A DNA stretch of 64,000 nt from a halophilic archaeon (GTDB lineage Archaea > Halobacteriota > Halobacteria > Halobacteriales > Haladaptataceae). Of this stretch, positions 27,817 to 35,795 are shown in pieces (positions within the stretch are counted from its first letter, which is position 1; every line of letters begins with the position of its first letter). The stretch lies in assembly GCA_003298465.1 (NCBI GenBank), contig QNGA01000001.1:1116001-1180000 (forward strand), written 5' to 3'. Under the pieces are notes generated by a model that did not search any database, was not told the DNA's origin, and worked only from the letters and a program-made list of their open reading frames with translations. The translations under genes and the position numbers were made by a program.

Positions 27817-27912
27817 ACGGACTCGCTTTCCTTTTCGACGCCGCGCTCGTCGGTCCGTGAACGACCCTGTAGATACTTGACCCTCTCCGTCGTGGGAGAC
27901 GTGGGGGGTACG

Positions 27913-28500
27913 ATGCAAGCAACGGAACCCGGGAACGGCGGGGACGGTCTCACTCGGCGGTCGTTTCTCGAGACCAGCGCGCTCGGGGCGCTCGCGGCCG
28001 CGGGCGCGAGCACGTCGGCGAACGCGCAGGCCGAGACGTACCGGTTCGGTGGCGAGGTGGTCGCGTGGCACGGTCGCGCGCCGTCGTCGATAGCGAACAC
28101 CGACAATCCGACGCTCCAGTTAGAGCCCGGACAGCAGTACCGCGTCGTCTGGGAGAACCTCGACGGCCAGCCGCACAACTTCGCCATCAGGGACGGCCAG
28201 GGGAACGTGCTGGAGAGCACCGAGACGACGAGCGAGGAGGGGGCGACGCTGTCGCTGACGTTCACTGCCACGCCGGAGATGGTCGAATACATCTGCACCG
28301 TCCATCCGACGACGATGGTCGGGGACATACAGATGCCGGGCGGCGGCGGTGGCGGGGACGGCGACGGAGGCGGAAACGGGATACCGACGGACGCGTACTT
28401 CTTCGCCGGCGCGGTCCTGCTGGCGTTCGTCTCGCCGCTCCTGTTCGCTATCGTTCTCCTGTTCGTCGGGACGGGCGACCGGGGACCGCCCGGCGAGTAG
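27913..28500 (+). CDS. Tat-exported, membrane-anchored cupredoxin (blue copper protein)
   Basis: The protein has 195 residues from ATG 27913; an upstream GTG would add an unlikely 12-residue lead. Residues 1-40 are a twin-arginine signal (TRRSFLETSALGALAAAGAS). The cupredoxin domain (about 41-143) has the type 1 copper ligands H88 (QPHNF), C128, H131 and M135 (YICTVHPTTM). A Gly-rich linker and a C-terminal helix (about 160-183) anchor it to the outer face of the membrane. Such halocyanin-like proteins carry single electrons between membrane complexes. It stands alone downstream of the glycerol genes. Confidence 0.9.
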   Translation: MQATEPGNGGDGLTRRSFLETSALGALAAAGASTSANAQAETYRFGGEVVAWHGRAPSSIANTDNPTLQLEPGQQYRVVWENLDGQPHNFAIRDGQGNVLESTETTSEEGATLSLTFTATPEMVEYICTVHPTTMVGDIQMPGGGGGGDGDGGGNGIPTDAYFFAGAVLLAFVSPLLFAIVLLFVGTGDRGPPGE

Positions 28501-28575
28501 CTCTCTGTAGCCCTCCGTATCGGAACGTATCGGTCCCCAGGAACGCTTTAGGGGGGCCGTTCCCAGCCTCCAGTC

Positions 28576-28884
28576 GTGCTCGACAGTCTCCAGCGCGAAG
28601 TCGACCTGCTCGCACGCGCCCTCCGGACCCTCTCGTACATTAGCGAGAACGAACCGGTCGGCATCAGGCGCACCGCGGGCGCGACCGACTACGAACACCA
28701 CGAGATTCGCATCGCTTTCCGCCTCCTCGAAGAGGAGGGACTCGTCGAGGCGACGGAGCGGGGCGCGGTGACGACGGACGCCGCGACGGCGTTCCTCGGT
28801 AACTTCGACGACGACGTCGACGCCGTCGTCGCGTCGCTCGACGAACTCCCGTTTCCGGACCGCGAACCGCTGCACGCCGTCTGA
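28576..28884 (+). CDS. Small haloarchaeal protein, winged-helix-like
   Basis: The frame gives 102 residues from GTG 28576 (MLDSLQREVDLLARALRTLS). Residues about 10-75 look like a winged helix (YEHHEIRIAFRLLEEEGLVE, then ATERGAVTTDAATAF), and the end is acidic. The pattern suggests a small transcription regulator or an adaptor, but I cannot name the family. It follows the cupredoxin gene by 75 bases. Confidence 0.7.
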   Translation: MLDSLQREVDLLARALRTLSYISENEPVGIRRTAGATDYEHHEIRIAFRLLEEEGLVEATERGAVTTDAATAFLGNFDDDVDAVVASLDELPFPDREPLHAV

Positions 28885-29049
28885 CCGGAAGCCGACGTTC
28901 CGCAACTCGCCCGCACGGTCGGGACGCGCTCGTTGCTCGCCGGCGGTCGTCCGGTAGTCGCGACGCTCGCGCTGCGGGGAGTCGACGGGACCCGCTATCC
29001 GGGCCACACGGGAGCGTACCGCCGCCTACAGTAGGGCCGCTCGGCCGCC

Positions 29050-29184
29050 CTACAACAGCAGGAACAGGAGGTACGGCACGCCGAACAGCAGCGCGGTCAT
29101 GACGGCCAGTATCAGCAGGTACGACCCGACGGTGCTCGCCGCGGTCAGCCACGTGGGGTGGTCGAAGTCGGCGGGGAGGTTCAT
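29050..29184 (-). CDS. 44-residue haloarchaeal membrane protein
   Basis: The frame encodes MNLPADFDHPTWLTAASTVG followed by SYLLILAVMTALLFGVPYLL and ends FLLL. One strongly hydrophobic helix covers residues about 17-44. It has a clean ATG at 29184 and codon use like its neighbours. I recall short proteins of this form (N-terminal 'PAxFDHPxW', then one helix) in other haloarchaea, so I believe it is a real gene despite its length. Function is unknown. It lies upstream-to-downstream of no obvious operon partner. Confidence 0.65.
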   Translation of the reverse strand: MNLPADFDHPTWLTAASTVGSYLLILAVMTALLFGVPYLLFLLL

Positions 29185-29251
29185 ACGGTGACTTCGAGGA
29201 CCCGACACCTAAACGCTACCGGACGGGGGCGGCGGCGTCCGGACGCCCCCA

Positions 29252-29449
29252 TCAGCGCACGATGTCGCCGATGCGTCGCGGTTCGCCGCCGAGGTTCGGC
29301 TCCTCCTCAACCATCTGGAGCACCTCGTGGTCGGTCACGTCGAAGTAGGACTTCTGGGTCGCTTCCTCGACGAGGTCCTTCGAGAGCCGGAACTCCGTCC
29401 CCTGGTAGACTACGTCGACTCCGTCGTCGTCGAACGAGAGCGTTGTCAT
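29252..29449 (-). CDS. DUF5800 family protein
   Basis: The protein has 65 residues: MTTLSFDDDGVDVVYQGTEF, then RLSKDLVEEATQKSYFDVTD and a short tail. It matches the small haloarchaeal DUF5800 family in length and core. It is soluble and acidic. Function is unknown. Confidence 0.85.
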   Translation of the reverse strand: MTTLSFDDDGVDVVYQGTEFRLSKDLVEEATQKSYFDVTDHEVLQMVEEEPNLGGEPRRIGDIVR

Positions 29450-29526
29450 GTCACCGCGTTAGGCGCGGGCAGGTAAAAACGTACAGAAGTCGACGACGGT
29501 GGTCCGGGTCCTCGTGCCGACGGACC

Positions 29527-30411
29527 TCAGTCGACGCCGAGGTAGTCGCCGAGCGTCCGAAGCTCCGCCGGGTCGCGGCCGAAGACCGCCACGTCGCCGT
29601 CCGCAGTGGTGTTGTCGAACCGAAGCGAGCGATACTGGTCGGGACCCATCGGGAACCCGGGCACCGCGCCCATCACCGTCAGCCCGAGCCGCGCGAGGAC
29701 CATCGGAACCGGCAGGACGACGAGCGACTTCCCCTCGGCGCGGTAGATCCGCTTCGCCACCTCCGCGAGGGTGAGCACCTCGGGACCGCCTATCTCGTAC
29801 GTCTCGCCGCCGTGACCGTCCTCGACGGTCGCGCTTGCCAGCATCGGCGCGAGGTCGCCGACCCAGACCGGCTGGAATCGAGTTCTCCCGCCGCCGGGCA
29901 GTCCGGTCACGTACGGCGTCGTCAGCTTCTTCGTGAACGCGACGAACTCGCCGCCGTCGCCGAACACGACCGAGGGCCGGACGACGGTCCAGTCGAGCGA
30001 CGACGCGCGGACGGCTTCCTCGGCCGCACCCTTGGCCCGGATGTACGCCGTCGCTCCGTCCGGGTCCGCGCCGAGCGCGCTCATCTGGACGAGTCGAGTG
30101 ACGCCGTGGTCCTCGGCGGCCGCGACGACGTTCTCCGTCCCGCCGAGATGGACGGCCTCGTGGCTCGTGCCGCGCGGCGGCTGGAACAGCGGCGACAGCG
30201 CGACGAGGTTGACGACGGCGTCGCGGTCGGCGAACGCTCCCGCGATGGACTCGTACTCGGTCACGTCGCCCGATACCGTCTCGATGCCGGCGGGCAGGTC
30301 CGCCTCGTCGGGCGAGCGCGAGAGCGCGGCCACCTCGTGGCCCCGGTCGTGGAGTTCCCGCGCGAGCGCCGTGCCGACGAACCCGCTGCCGCCGACGAGT
30401 AAGGCTCTCAT
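29527..30411 (-). CDS. Atypical short-chain dehydrogenase / NDUFA9-like NAD(P)-binding protein
   Basis: The protein has 294 residues. The N-terminal Rossmann motif is MRALLVGGSGFVGTALAREL. The extended-SDR Tyr-x3-Lys motif appears as YIRAKGAAEEAV, with VQMSALGADPDG providing the Ser strand. This is the SDR_a5 / NDUFA9-like group, which in mitochondria is a subunit of complex I and in prokaryotes is often a quinone- or carotenoid-related reductase or a structural protein. Substrate is unknown. The gene stands alone. Confidence 0.88.
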   Translation of the reverse strand: MRALLVGGSGFVGTALARELHDRGHEVAALSRSPDEADLPAGIETVSGDVTEYESIAGAFADRDAVVNLVALSPLFQPPRGTSHEAVHLGGTENVVAAAEDHGVTRLVQMSALGADPDGATAYIRAKGAAEEAVRASSLDWTVVRPSVVFGDGGEFVAFTKKLTTPYVTGLPGGGRTRFQPVWVGDLAPMLASATVEDGHGGETYEIGGPEVLTLAEVAKRIYRAEGKSLVVLPVPMVLARLGLTVMGAVPGFPMGPDQYRSLRFDNTTADGDVAVFGRDPAELRTLGDYLGVD

Positions 30412-30489
30412 GGCAGACAGTTGACCCCGGAGGGTCTTTGCGTCACCCCGTGGCGTTCGTGACGCGCCGTGTCGTGCCGGCCGACTCGG

Positions 30490-30885
30490 CTAGTCGTGGC
30501 AGGTCGAGGTGATGCGGATGCCCTCGTCGCCTGCCTCGATGTGGATGTCGTCGCGCCGGCAGTCGCCCATCTGCCACTTCGCAGTTTGCCACATATCGTC
30601 GTTCACCCCGGCGCTCACCTGGTAGGTGCCCGCTTCGAAGAGTCCCTTCCGTCGCGCGACGTCGCCCGGCAGGAGCGTGAACTCCTCGTTGTACTCGGTC
30701 TCGGAGTCGGCGTCGTCGACGTTCACGTCCACCGTCCGTTGCTCCTCGAAGTAGCTCCGTACCACGAGTCCGACCGGTCGGGAGCGTTCCTCTCCGCCGT
30801 CGACCGGAACGAGCTCTGCGAGGCAGCCGCCGAGACCGGCGACGCTTGCGACACCGAGAAGTCCGACGAATCGACGGCGGTCCAT
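30490..30885 (-). CDS. Tat-exported lipoprotein, function unknown
   Basis: The protein has 131 residues from ATG 30885. The N-terminus MDRRRFVGLLGVASVAGLGG is a twin-arginine signal, followed by the lipobox Cys (GLGGC), so it is a Tat lipoprotein anchored on the outer face. The mature part is a small beta-rich domain (VGLVVRSYFEEQRTVDVNVD, TYQVSAGVNDDMWQTAKWQM) with three further Cys or His positions near the end (CRRDDIHIEAG, STCHD). I do not recognise the domain. Confidence 0.8.
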   Translation of the reverse strand: MDRRRFVGLLGVASVAGLGGCLAELVPVDGGEERSRPVGLVVRSYFEEQRTVDVNVDDADSETEYNEEFTLLPGDVARRKGLFEAGTYQVSAGVNDDMWQTAKWQMGDCRRDDIHIEAGDEGIRITSTCHD

Positions 30886-31050
30886 GTCACGGTGACGTTT
30901 GGCACATCTACGACATAAAACTTCCTTCGGTCCGACGATACGTAACGACCGTGACACCCGGAGTCGGCGAATCGGCTTCGCCGACCGGCGGCCCCTGAGC
31001 GTCCGGAAACGACGGAGACGCGAGCTATCGCGTAGCTCCGACGACCGAAG

Positions 31051-31090
31051 GCTTATTTCGCGCGCTGGGTTATCTGGAGGTATGACCTCC
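31051..31090 (+). promoter_or_regulatory. Nudix gene leader: TATA box and GGAGGT-ATG-ACCTCC palindrome
   Basis: CTTATTTC (31052-31059) is a TATA-like box. GGAGGT (31076-31081) and ACCTCC (31085-31090) flank an ATG at 31082 as perfect 6-bp arms. GGAGGT matches the anti-Shine-Dalgarno sequence but is one base or less from this ATG, too close for normal use. Confidence 0.45.
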
Positions 31091-31159
31091 GTCTTACCGC
31101 GCTCCGGGCCACGCTCGCTGCGACAGTCGACGTTCCGTCGGCCGGACGATGACGCTTGA
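31082..31159 (+). CDS. Possible 25-codon leader peptide upstream of the Nudix gene
   Basis: The ATG at 31082 opens a frame MTSVLPRSGPRSLRQSTFRR plus PDDDA that ends at 31159, eleven bases inside the Nudix gene and in another frame. The TATA-like box is about 24-30 bases upstream, as for a leaderless gene. It may regulate translation of the Nudix gene by overlap, or be chance. Confidence 0.3.
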   Translation: MTSVLPRSGPRSLRQSTFRRPDDDA

Positions 31160-31706
31160 CGATCTCTGGTTTCTCGCCACCAGGGCTGAGCAACGCGCCG
31201 AACAGGCGTACCACCGCCTGACGGACACGTACTCGCAGTATCTGGAGTTCTCGCGCACCTACGACGTGTCACGGGGACGGTTTCGGACGCTCGCGCGCCG
31301 GGTCGACGACACCGGCGCACCGTACGGGGCGCACACGGTCGTCTACCAGCCCTCCGGCGAACTCCTGCTCGTCTGGCACGAGGGCGTCGACAAGTGGGTC
31401 CTCCCCGGCGGCGGCGTCCACGACGACGAGTCCTACCGCGAAGCGGCCGAGCGAGAACTCCACGAGGAAGCCGGTCTCGAAGCCGAGTACGAGGGACTGG
31501 CCATCGCGACGCGGGTCGCCATCCAGTGCGGCGAGTACTCGACGTGGGGCGTCCTGCCGACGTTCCAGGCCCGCGCCGAGACGACGACGCCGACCGTCGA
31601 CGACCCCGAGGGCGAGATAACGGACGCGAAGTGGTTCCGGGAACTGCCGGAGAACACCCGCGACCGCGACCAGCTGCGGACGTGGCGGGAACGGACGCTG
31701 CGCTGA
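31149..31706 (+). CDS. Nudix hydrolase
   Basis: The protein has 185 residues. After an N-terminal helical part (about 1-55) comes a Nudix domain with the box GGGVHDDESYREAAERELHE followed by EAGL, containing all catalytic Glu residues. Nudix enzymes cleave nucleoside diphosphates linked to another group; the substrate cannot be told from sequence. The downstream gene is convergent, ending one base later. Its message probably has a leader of about 68 bases with the palindrome described at 31076-31090. Confidence 0.92.
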   Translation: MTLDDLWFLATRAEQRAEQAYHRLTDTYSQYLEFSRTYDVSRGRFRTLARRVDDTGAPYGAHTVVYQPSGELLLVWHEGVDKWVLPGGGVHDDESYREAAERELHEEAGLEAEYEGLAIATRVAIQCGEYSTWGVLPTFQARAETTTPTVDDPEGEITDAKWFRELPENTRDRDQLRTWRERTLR

Positions 31707-31707
31707 C

Positions 31708-32535
31708 TCACTCCTCGCCGTGCGTGACGCCCTCGCGCGCGTCGGCGTTCATCCGGCGGAGCGCCGCCCGGGCGTTGCCCGACTCGTAGCCGAAGAGCAC
31801 GTTCTCGGCGTAAGCGTCGGCCACCTCCGCCGCGTGGATGAGGTCGTCCACGTCGATGTCCACGGCGTACAGTTCGACGCTGAAGGGCGTATCGAGGGCG
31901 TCCTCGAACCCGCTGGCGATGACCTCGAGCCAGTAGGTCGTCGAGTAGGCCATGTCGTACAGCGGGACGACGAACTCGTCGACGTGTTCGGCGAGCGCGT
32001 CCAGGTCCAGCCCGGCGCGCTCGTAGAGGTGGCCGGGGTAGGGGTCGGGGTAGAGCGTGAAGTAGGTCGTTCCGGGGATGCGGTCGGTCGCCTCTGCGAC
32101 GAACTCGGTGACGACGTTCGCGCGCCACTCCATCCGGTCGTCGTACTCGCTGTCGGCGAACCGCTCGTTGCACGTCTCGCAGTGACAGTACTCCGCCCGC
32201 GGGAACCCCACGTCGTCCAGGCGCACGTCGGGGTTCGCCGCGGCGCAGTCCTCGACCATCTCCAGCAGCCCCTCCCGGTAGGCGTCCCGCGTCGGACAGA
32301 CGTACCCCCAGTCGAAGTACGGCTGGTCGCGCGTCGCGCGCTCGCCGTCCTCGCTCACCGGGACGAGCGAGGGGTCACGCTCGGCCGCCGCGCTGTCGCC
32401 GAAACAGGAGACCATGTTCACGCCCGTCTCGACCGGTTCCGTCGCGCGCCCGGTCACGTCCTTGACCTCGTAGAACCCCAGGTCGAACTCCGCCCACTCG
32501 AGTTCCTCCGGGTTCCGCGTCACCACGCCGTACAT
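31708..32535 (-). CDS. Glycosyl-hydrolase-like TIM-barrel protein, function unknown
   Basis: The protein has 275 residues from ATG 32535 (MYGVVTRNPEELEWAEFDLG); the longer frame to 32652 adds a Ser/Arg-rich stretch that looks non-coding. DWGYVCPTRDAYREGLLEMV, then DVRLDDVGFPRAEYCHCETC resemble the CPT...YR and C-x-C-x2-C segments of uncharacterised glycosyl-hydrolase-like TIM barrels. FTLYPDPYPGHLYERAGLDL and LYDMAYSTTYWLEVIASGFE are further barrel strands. The cysteines could bind a metal. No signal peptide is present. Activity is not shown by sequence. Confidence 0.72.
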   Translation of the reverse strand: MYGVVTRNPEELEWAEFDLGFYEVKDVTGRATEPVETGVNMVSCFGDSAAAERDPSLVPVSEDGERATRDQPYFDWGYVCPTRDAYREGLLEMVEDCAAANPDVRLDDVGFPRAEYCHCETCNERFADSEYDDRMEWRANVVTEFVAEATDRIPGTTYFTLYPDPYPGHLYERAGLDLDALAEHVDEFVVPLYDMAYSTTYWLEVIASGFEDALDTPFSVELYAVDIDVDDLIHAAEVADAYAENVLFGYESGNARAALRRMNADAREGVTHGEE

Positions 32536-32708
32536 GTCACTTCGGGCTTGGCGTCCCGGCCGGTAAGCCGTTTCGGACTTCCGGACGATACGCTCGACCG
32601 CGGAGTTCGACCGCGAACTCGCCGGCGCGGCGGTCGAGTCGGAGACATCCATCGGAGAGGTCGCTCGTTCCGGCCGTCACGGTCGCTCCGAGCGTCCGTT
32701 CGGGAGGG

Positions 32709-33200
32709 TCAGTTCAGCCGCCAGATTTCGAAGTTGAGCGCCGTCGCGAACGCCACCCACGCGAGGTACGGCACCAGCAGCAGCGCCGCCCGGCGGTCGA
32801 CGCGCGCGAAGAGCGCTATCGTCGCGACGATGGCGGCGAGCAGCGCGACGATGACCGCCAGCCCGCCCGCCGGCCACTGCATACCGAAGAACACGAGCGT
32901 CCAGGAGGCGTTCAGCGCGAGCTGCACGGCGAACGCTCCGAGCGCGAGTCGGTCCCGCTCGCCGCGCCAGACGAGATACAGCGCGACGCCCATCAGGAGG
33001 TACAGCGTCGTCCACACCGGCCCGAACACCCAGTCGGGCGGCGTGAACGCCGGTTGCTGGACCGTCGTGTACCACCCCGCAACGTCGTCAGCGGTGAGGA
33101 AGGCAGGCACGATACCCGCGAGTTCGCAGACGACGACGGCCGCGAGCAGGCCGGGCAAATCGTCGCGCGAGAAACCGGAACGGCCGGCGATGGTACCCAT
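32709..33200 (-). CDS. TspO/MBR family protein
   Basis: The protein has 163 residues from ATG 33200, five membrane helices, the standard TspO topology. The family signature WYTTVQQPAFTPPDWVFGPV followed by WTTLYLLMG is clear, as are the tryptophan-rich helix ends (NASWTLVFFGMQWP, NFEIWRLN). TspO proteins bind porphyrins and related small molecules and respond to stress or light in several prokaryotes; the haloarchaeal role is not established. Confidence 0.95.
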   Translation of the reverse strand: MGTIAGRSGFSRDDLPGLLAAVVVCELAGIVPAFLTADDVAGWYTTVQQPAFTPPDWVFGPVWTTLYLLMGVALYLVWRGERDRLALGAFAVQLALNASWTLVFFGMQWPAGGLAVIVALLAAIVATIALFARVDRRAALLLVPYLAWVAFATALNFEIWRLN

Positions 33201-33263
33201 GGTCGTACGTTCGCTCTCCCCTCCCGTAGTTCTGTGGCCGACCGAGTCGGACACCGGCCGCAA

Positions 33264-33749
33264 CTACTCCAGCGACTCCGCGTACGCGACGTCCACCTCG
33301 GTCGCCGTCGGGTACTCGCCGTCTAACGCTATCTGCCACCCGTGAAGGACAGTCGGGTCGTCCAGCGCGTTCGTGAGCTTCGTCCGCACGTCCAGCACGT
33401 CGACCCCGTAGTAGTCGTTCGGGACGCCGTGGAGGTACTGCAGCGCGGTCCGGAACAGCGACCGCATCCCGCCGTCGTCCTCGAAGTCGAAGTGCTTGTA
33501 CGCGCCGGCCGCGACTTGGACCATCCCGTGGAGGAACTTCGATTCGGGGCGACCGCTGCCGTAGTTGTACCACTCGTCCTCGAAGCAGTCGTGGCTCTCG
33601 TGGAACTCGCCGGCGTTGTAGAGGCGCACGCCGTGCACCGTCGCCTGCCGGAGGGTGTCGTGCTCCCAGCGACCCTCACCGGGCAACCAGCCGGTCGGAT
33701 TGCCCGAAATCGGCGGCCCGACGCTCGGGTCACGCGTGTGGTCGTCCAT
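33264..33749 (-). CDS. DUF309 family protein
   Basis: The protein has 161 residues from ATG 33749 ([20 protein letters not shown]). The DUF309 motif [20 protein letters not shown], then [19 protein letters not shown] identifies it. These are helical proteins with conserved His/Glu residues whose function is unknown, although a hydrolase-like metal site has been proposed from the conserved residues. It lies 63 bases before the TspO gene on the same strand and may share its transcript. Confidence 0.9.
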   Translation of the reverse strand: MDDHTRDPSVGPPISGNPTGWLPGEGRWEHDTLRQATVHGVRLYNAGEFHESHDCFEDEWYNYGSGRPESKFLHGMVQVAAGAYKHFDFEDDGGMRSLFRTALQYLHGVPNDYYGVDVLDVRTKLTNALDDPTVLHGWQIALDGEYPTATEVDVAYAESLE

Positions 33750-33841
33750 ACCCCTCCGTACGGACCGCGTACCCCTGTCGTTTTCCCCGCCTCGCCGCGA
33801 GGGGGAGCGCGAAAGAGGGCGACCGTCGGTGTCGTCCGGAG

Positions 33842-34159
33842 TCAGACCGCGATGGAGGACGGCGGCGCGCGCGTTACTTCGTAGTCGCCGCTTTCGCGGA
33901 CGCCGATGACCGCCCACTCGTACTCGGGATTCAACTCCCGCACCCGTTCGCGGAGTCGCGCGGCGTGTTCTTCCCACGTCACGAAACACCGGAGGTCGCC
34001 TCGCTCCGGCGCGTCGGAACCGTCGGTGAGCGCCGTCACGCGAACTTCTCGCCACTTCCGTTTGGCCCGGAACTCGTCGCCGTCTTCGAGCACTTCGTAC
34101 CCGAGATCGTTGAATATCGACTTGGCCTCCTCGACCGGTGGCGTGTTAACAGGGGCCAT
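33842..34159 (-). CDS. Small haloarchaeal protein, probably DUF7116
   Basis: The protein has 105 residues: [60 protein letters not shown] and [16 protein letters not shown]. The last strand pattern and length fit the haloarchaeal DUF7116 family as I recall it. TTTATTATG on the minus strand lies about 30 bases before the ATG, so the message is probably leaderless. Function is unknown. Confidence 0.8.
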   Translation of the reverse strand: MAPVNTPPVEEAKSIFNDLGYEVLEDGDEFRAKRKWREVRVTALTDGSDAPERGDLRCFVTWEEHAARLRERVRELNPEYEWAVIGVRESGDYEVTRAPPSSIAV

Positions 34160-34324
34160 TCGTTCGACGATACCACACGCCGCATAATAAATGTTCTTGC
34201 GCGCTCGGGCGTGGAACGAGCCCCTCCGAAGAACGGGTCAGCGTCGCCCGGCGCGGCGAAACTCGCGGGACGGCACGGACCGGCGGAGCGTCCGGACCAG
34301 CTTCGACGGTATCGACTCCTCCGG

Positions 34325-34564
34325 TTACTCGTGGGCGGCGTCCCACTCCGTCGCCTTCCGGAGGTTCTCACACCGGTTGCATTTGATTCGCCCCATCGTA
34401 TCCATCGCCGTGTCGAGCGTCTCGCAGTGGCCGCAGTAGTAGCCGTACCGGCGCTCGCGCTCCGGAGAGCGATAGACGACGAAGAAGGGACCTTTCGAAC
34501 CGCGCTCGCCGTCTTGCCGGCTGACGTACAGCGTCTCGCCGTCCGGCGTCGTCGTTTCCTCCAT
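34325..34564 (-). CDS. DUF5816 zinc-ribbon protein
   Basis: The protein has 79 residues from ATG 34564. Cys44, Cys47, Cys62 and Cys65 form a zinc ribbon (YYCGHCETLD and IKCNRCENLRK). It opens METTTPDGETLYVSRQDGER-like and ends TEWDAAHE, both typical of haloarchaeal DUF5816. Function is unknown; nucleic-acid binding is possible from the fold. Confidence 0.88.
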   Translation of the reverse strand: MEETTTPDGETLYVSRQDGERGSKGPFFVVYRSPERERRYGYYCGHCETLDTAMDTMGRIKCNRCENLRKATEWDAAHE

Positions 34565-34738
34565 CGCCGCCGACTTGTCGCTCCATCGGTTTAGGGCTAC
34601 TGGAGGCCGCTTCGCGCCGACTTCCCGCGTCGGCGTTCCGGCTCGCTTCGCCACTAAAACGCTCCGGCACGCGTCGTACTCGCTCGTCTCCCGTCGACTC
34701 CGCCCCGAAACCGGATGCCTAATTACTTAGGCGCGGCC

Positions 34739-34745
34739 CTTTTTA
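34739..34745 (+). promoter_or_regulatory. TATA box of the DUF7344 gene at 34769
   Basis: CTTTTTATG spans the end of the AT-rich stretch, with TTTTTA 24-30 bases before the ATG, supporting a leaderless start. Confidence 0.5.
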
Positions 34746-34768
34746 TGCTTACTGTCTAGCGTAGCACT

Positions 34769-35131
34769 ATGAGTTCTGATTCGCCAGGGAAGCCGGATTT
34801 CGTTCCGGAAGACGGCGAGGAAGCGAGCGGTCCTGACCTCGACTCGGTCATGGAACTGCTCGCCGACCGCCGTCGGCGATACGTGCTGTACTATCTGCAG
34901 GAGGAGGGGTCGGCCGACGTCGCCGAACTCGCGGAACAGCTCGCTCGATGGGAAGGCGAACGTTCCGAGAAGCACCGACAGCGAATCACCACGGAGCTGT
35001 ACCACAAACATCTCCCGAAGATGAGCGAACGGGGCATCGTCGAGGTCGGCGACGAGGTCCAGTTCGTCGACCTCACGCCGCCGTTCGAGGAGTACCTCGA
35101 CCTCGCCGCCAAGCAGGAACGACCGCTGTAA
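34769..35131 (+). CDS. DUF7344-type winged-helix protein, soluble
   Basis: The protein has 120 residues. After an acidic N-terminal tail (1-22) comes a winged helix with VMELLADRRRRYVLYYLQEE, ELAEQLARWEGERSEKHRQR and LYHKHLPKMSERGIVEVGDE, matching the first gene of the window (548-1099) in every family block. Unlike that protein it has no membrane helix. A DNA-binding regulator role is inferred. It stands alone and is convergent with the DNA glycosylase. Confidence 0.88.
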   Translation: MSSDSPGKPDFVPEDGEEASGPDLDSVMELLADRRRRYVLYYLQEEGSADVAELAEQLARWEGERSEKHRQRITTELYHKHLPKMSERGIVEVGDEVQFVDLTPPFEEYLDLAAKQERPL

Positions 35132-35151
35132 CGCCGTCCGCTCTCGTCACC

Positions 35152-35742
35152 TCAGTCGGACTCGTACTCCGCCCAGACGTATCGCGTCGCCCAGCTCCGG
35201 TACGGCCGCCACGCCTCGGCGATGTCGCGCATCTCCGACCGCGAGAGGTCTCCACCGTCGGCGTAGAGTCGTTCGATGCCGCGCCGGACCGCCAGGTCGC
35301 CGAGCGGGAGCACGTCCGGTCGCTCCAGCACGAAGATGAGGTACATCCGGGCGGTCCACTCGCCGATTCCCTTGATGTCGGTGAGCTGGTCTATCACCTC
35401 CTCGTCCGAGCGTTCGGCCAGCCCCTCCCGGGTGAGGTCGTTCTCGCGGAACGCTCGCGCGGCGTTCCGGACGTACTCGACTTTCGTGCGCGAGAGCCCG
35501 GCGTCCCGGAGCGCGTCGGCCTCGGCCTCCAGAACGCTCGCCGGGTTCACTTCCTGGTCGAGCACCGCGAACACCCGTTCTTTGACCGCGGCGGCGCTGG
35601 CCGTCGAAAGCTGCTGGTTGATTATCGAGACCACGAGTCGCTCGTACTCGGTCCACTCCGGTTCCGTGTAGGGGTCGTGTTCGTCGAGCAGTTCGGCCAT
35701 CACGGGGTCGTCTCGCAGCGTCGCTTCGATGTCCTCGTCCAT
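35152..35742 (-). CDS. DNA-3-methyladenine glycosylase II-type (HhH-GPD) protein
   Basis: The protein has 196 residues, a compact AlkA-type enzyme without the N-terminal domain of bacterial AlkA. The helix-hairpin-helix is LTDIKGIGEWTARMYLIFVL, and the catalytic Asp lies in PLGDLAVRRG. INQQLSTASAAAVKERV is the conserved first-helix motif. There are no C-terminal Cys, so no iron-sulfur cluster as in EndoIII. It removes alkylated bases in base-excision repair. Confidence 0.93.
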   Translation of the reverse strand: MDEDIEATLRDDPVMAELLDEHDPYTEPEWTEYERLVVSIINQQLSTASAAAVKERVFAVLDQEVNPASVLEAEADALRDAGLSRTKVEYVRNAARAFRENDLTREGLAERSDEEVIDQLTDIKGIGEWTARMYLIFVLERPDVLPLGDLAVRRGIERLYADGGDLSRSEMRDIAEAWRPYRSWATRYVWAEYESD

Positions 35743-35795
35743 GCGTAGCTGGTAGGATGCCAGGTAAGCGTTCGCGCGGAAAAAAGGCGTCGTCC

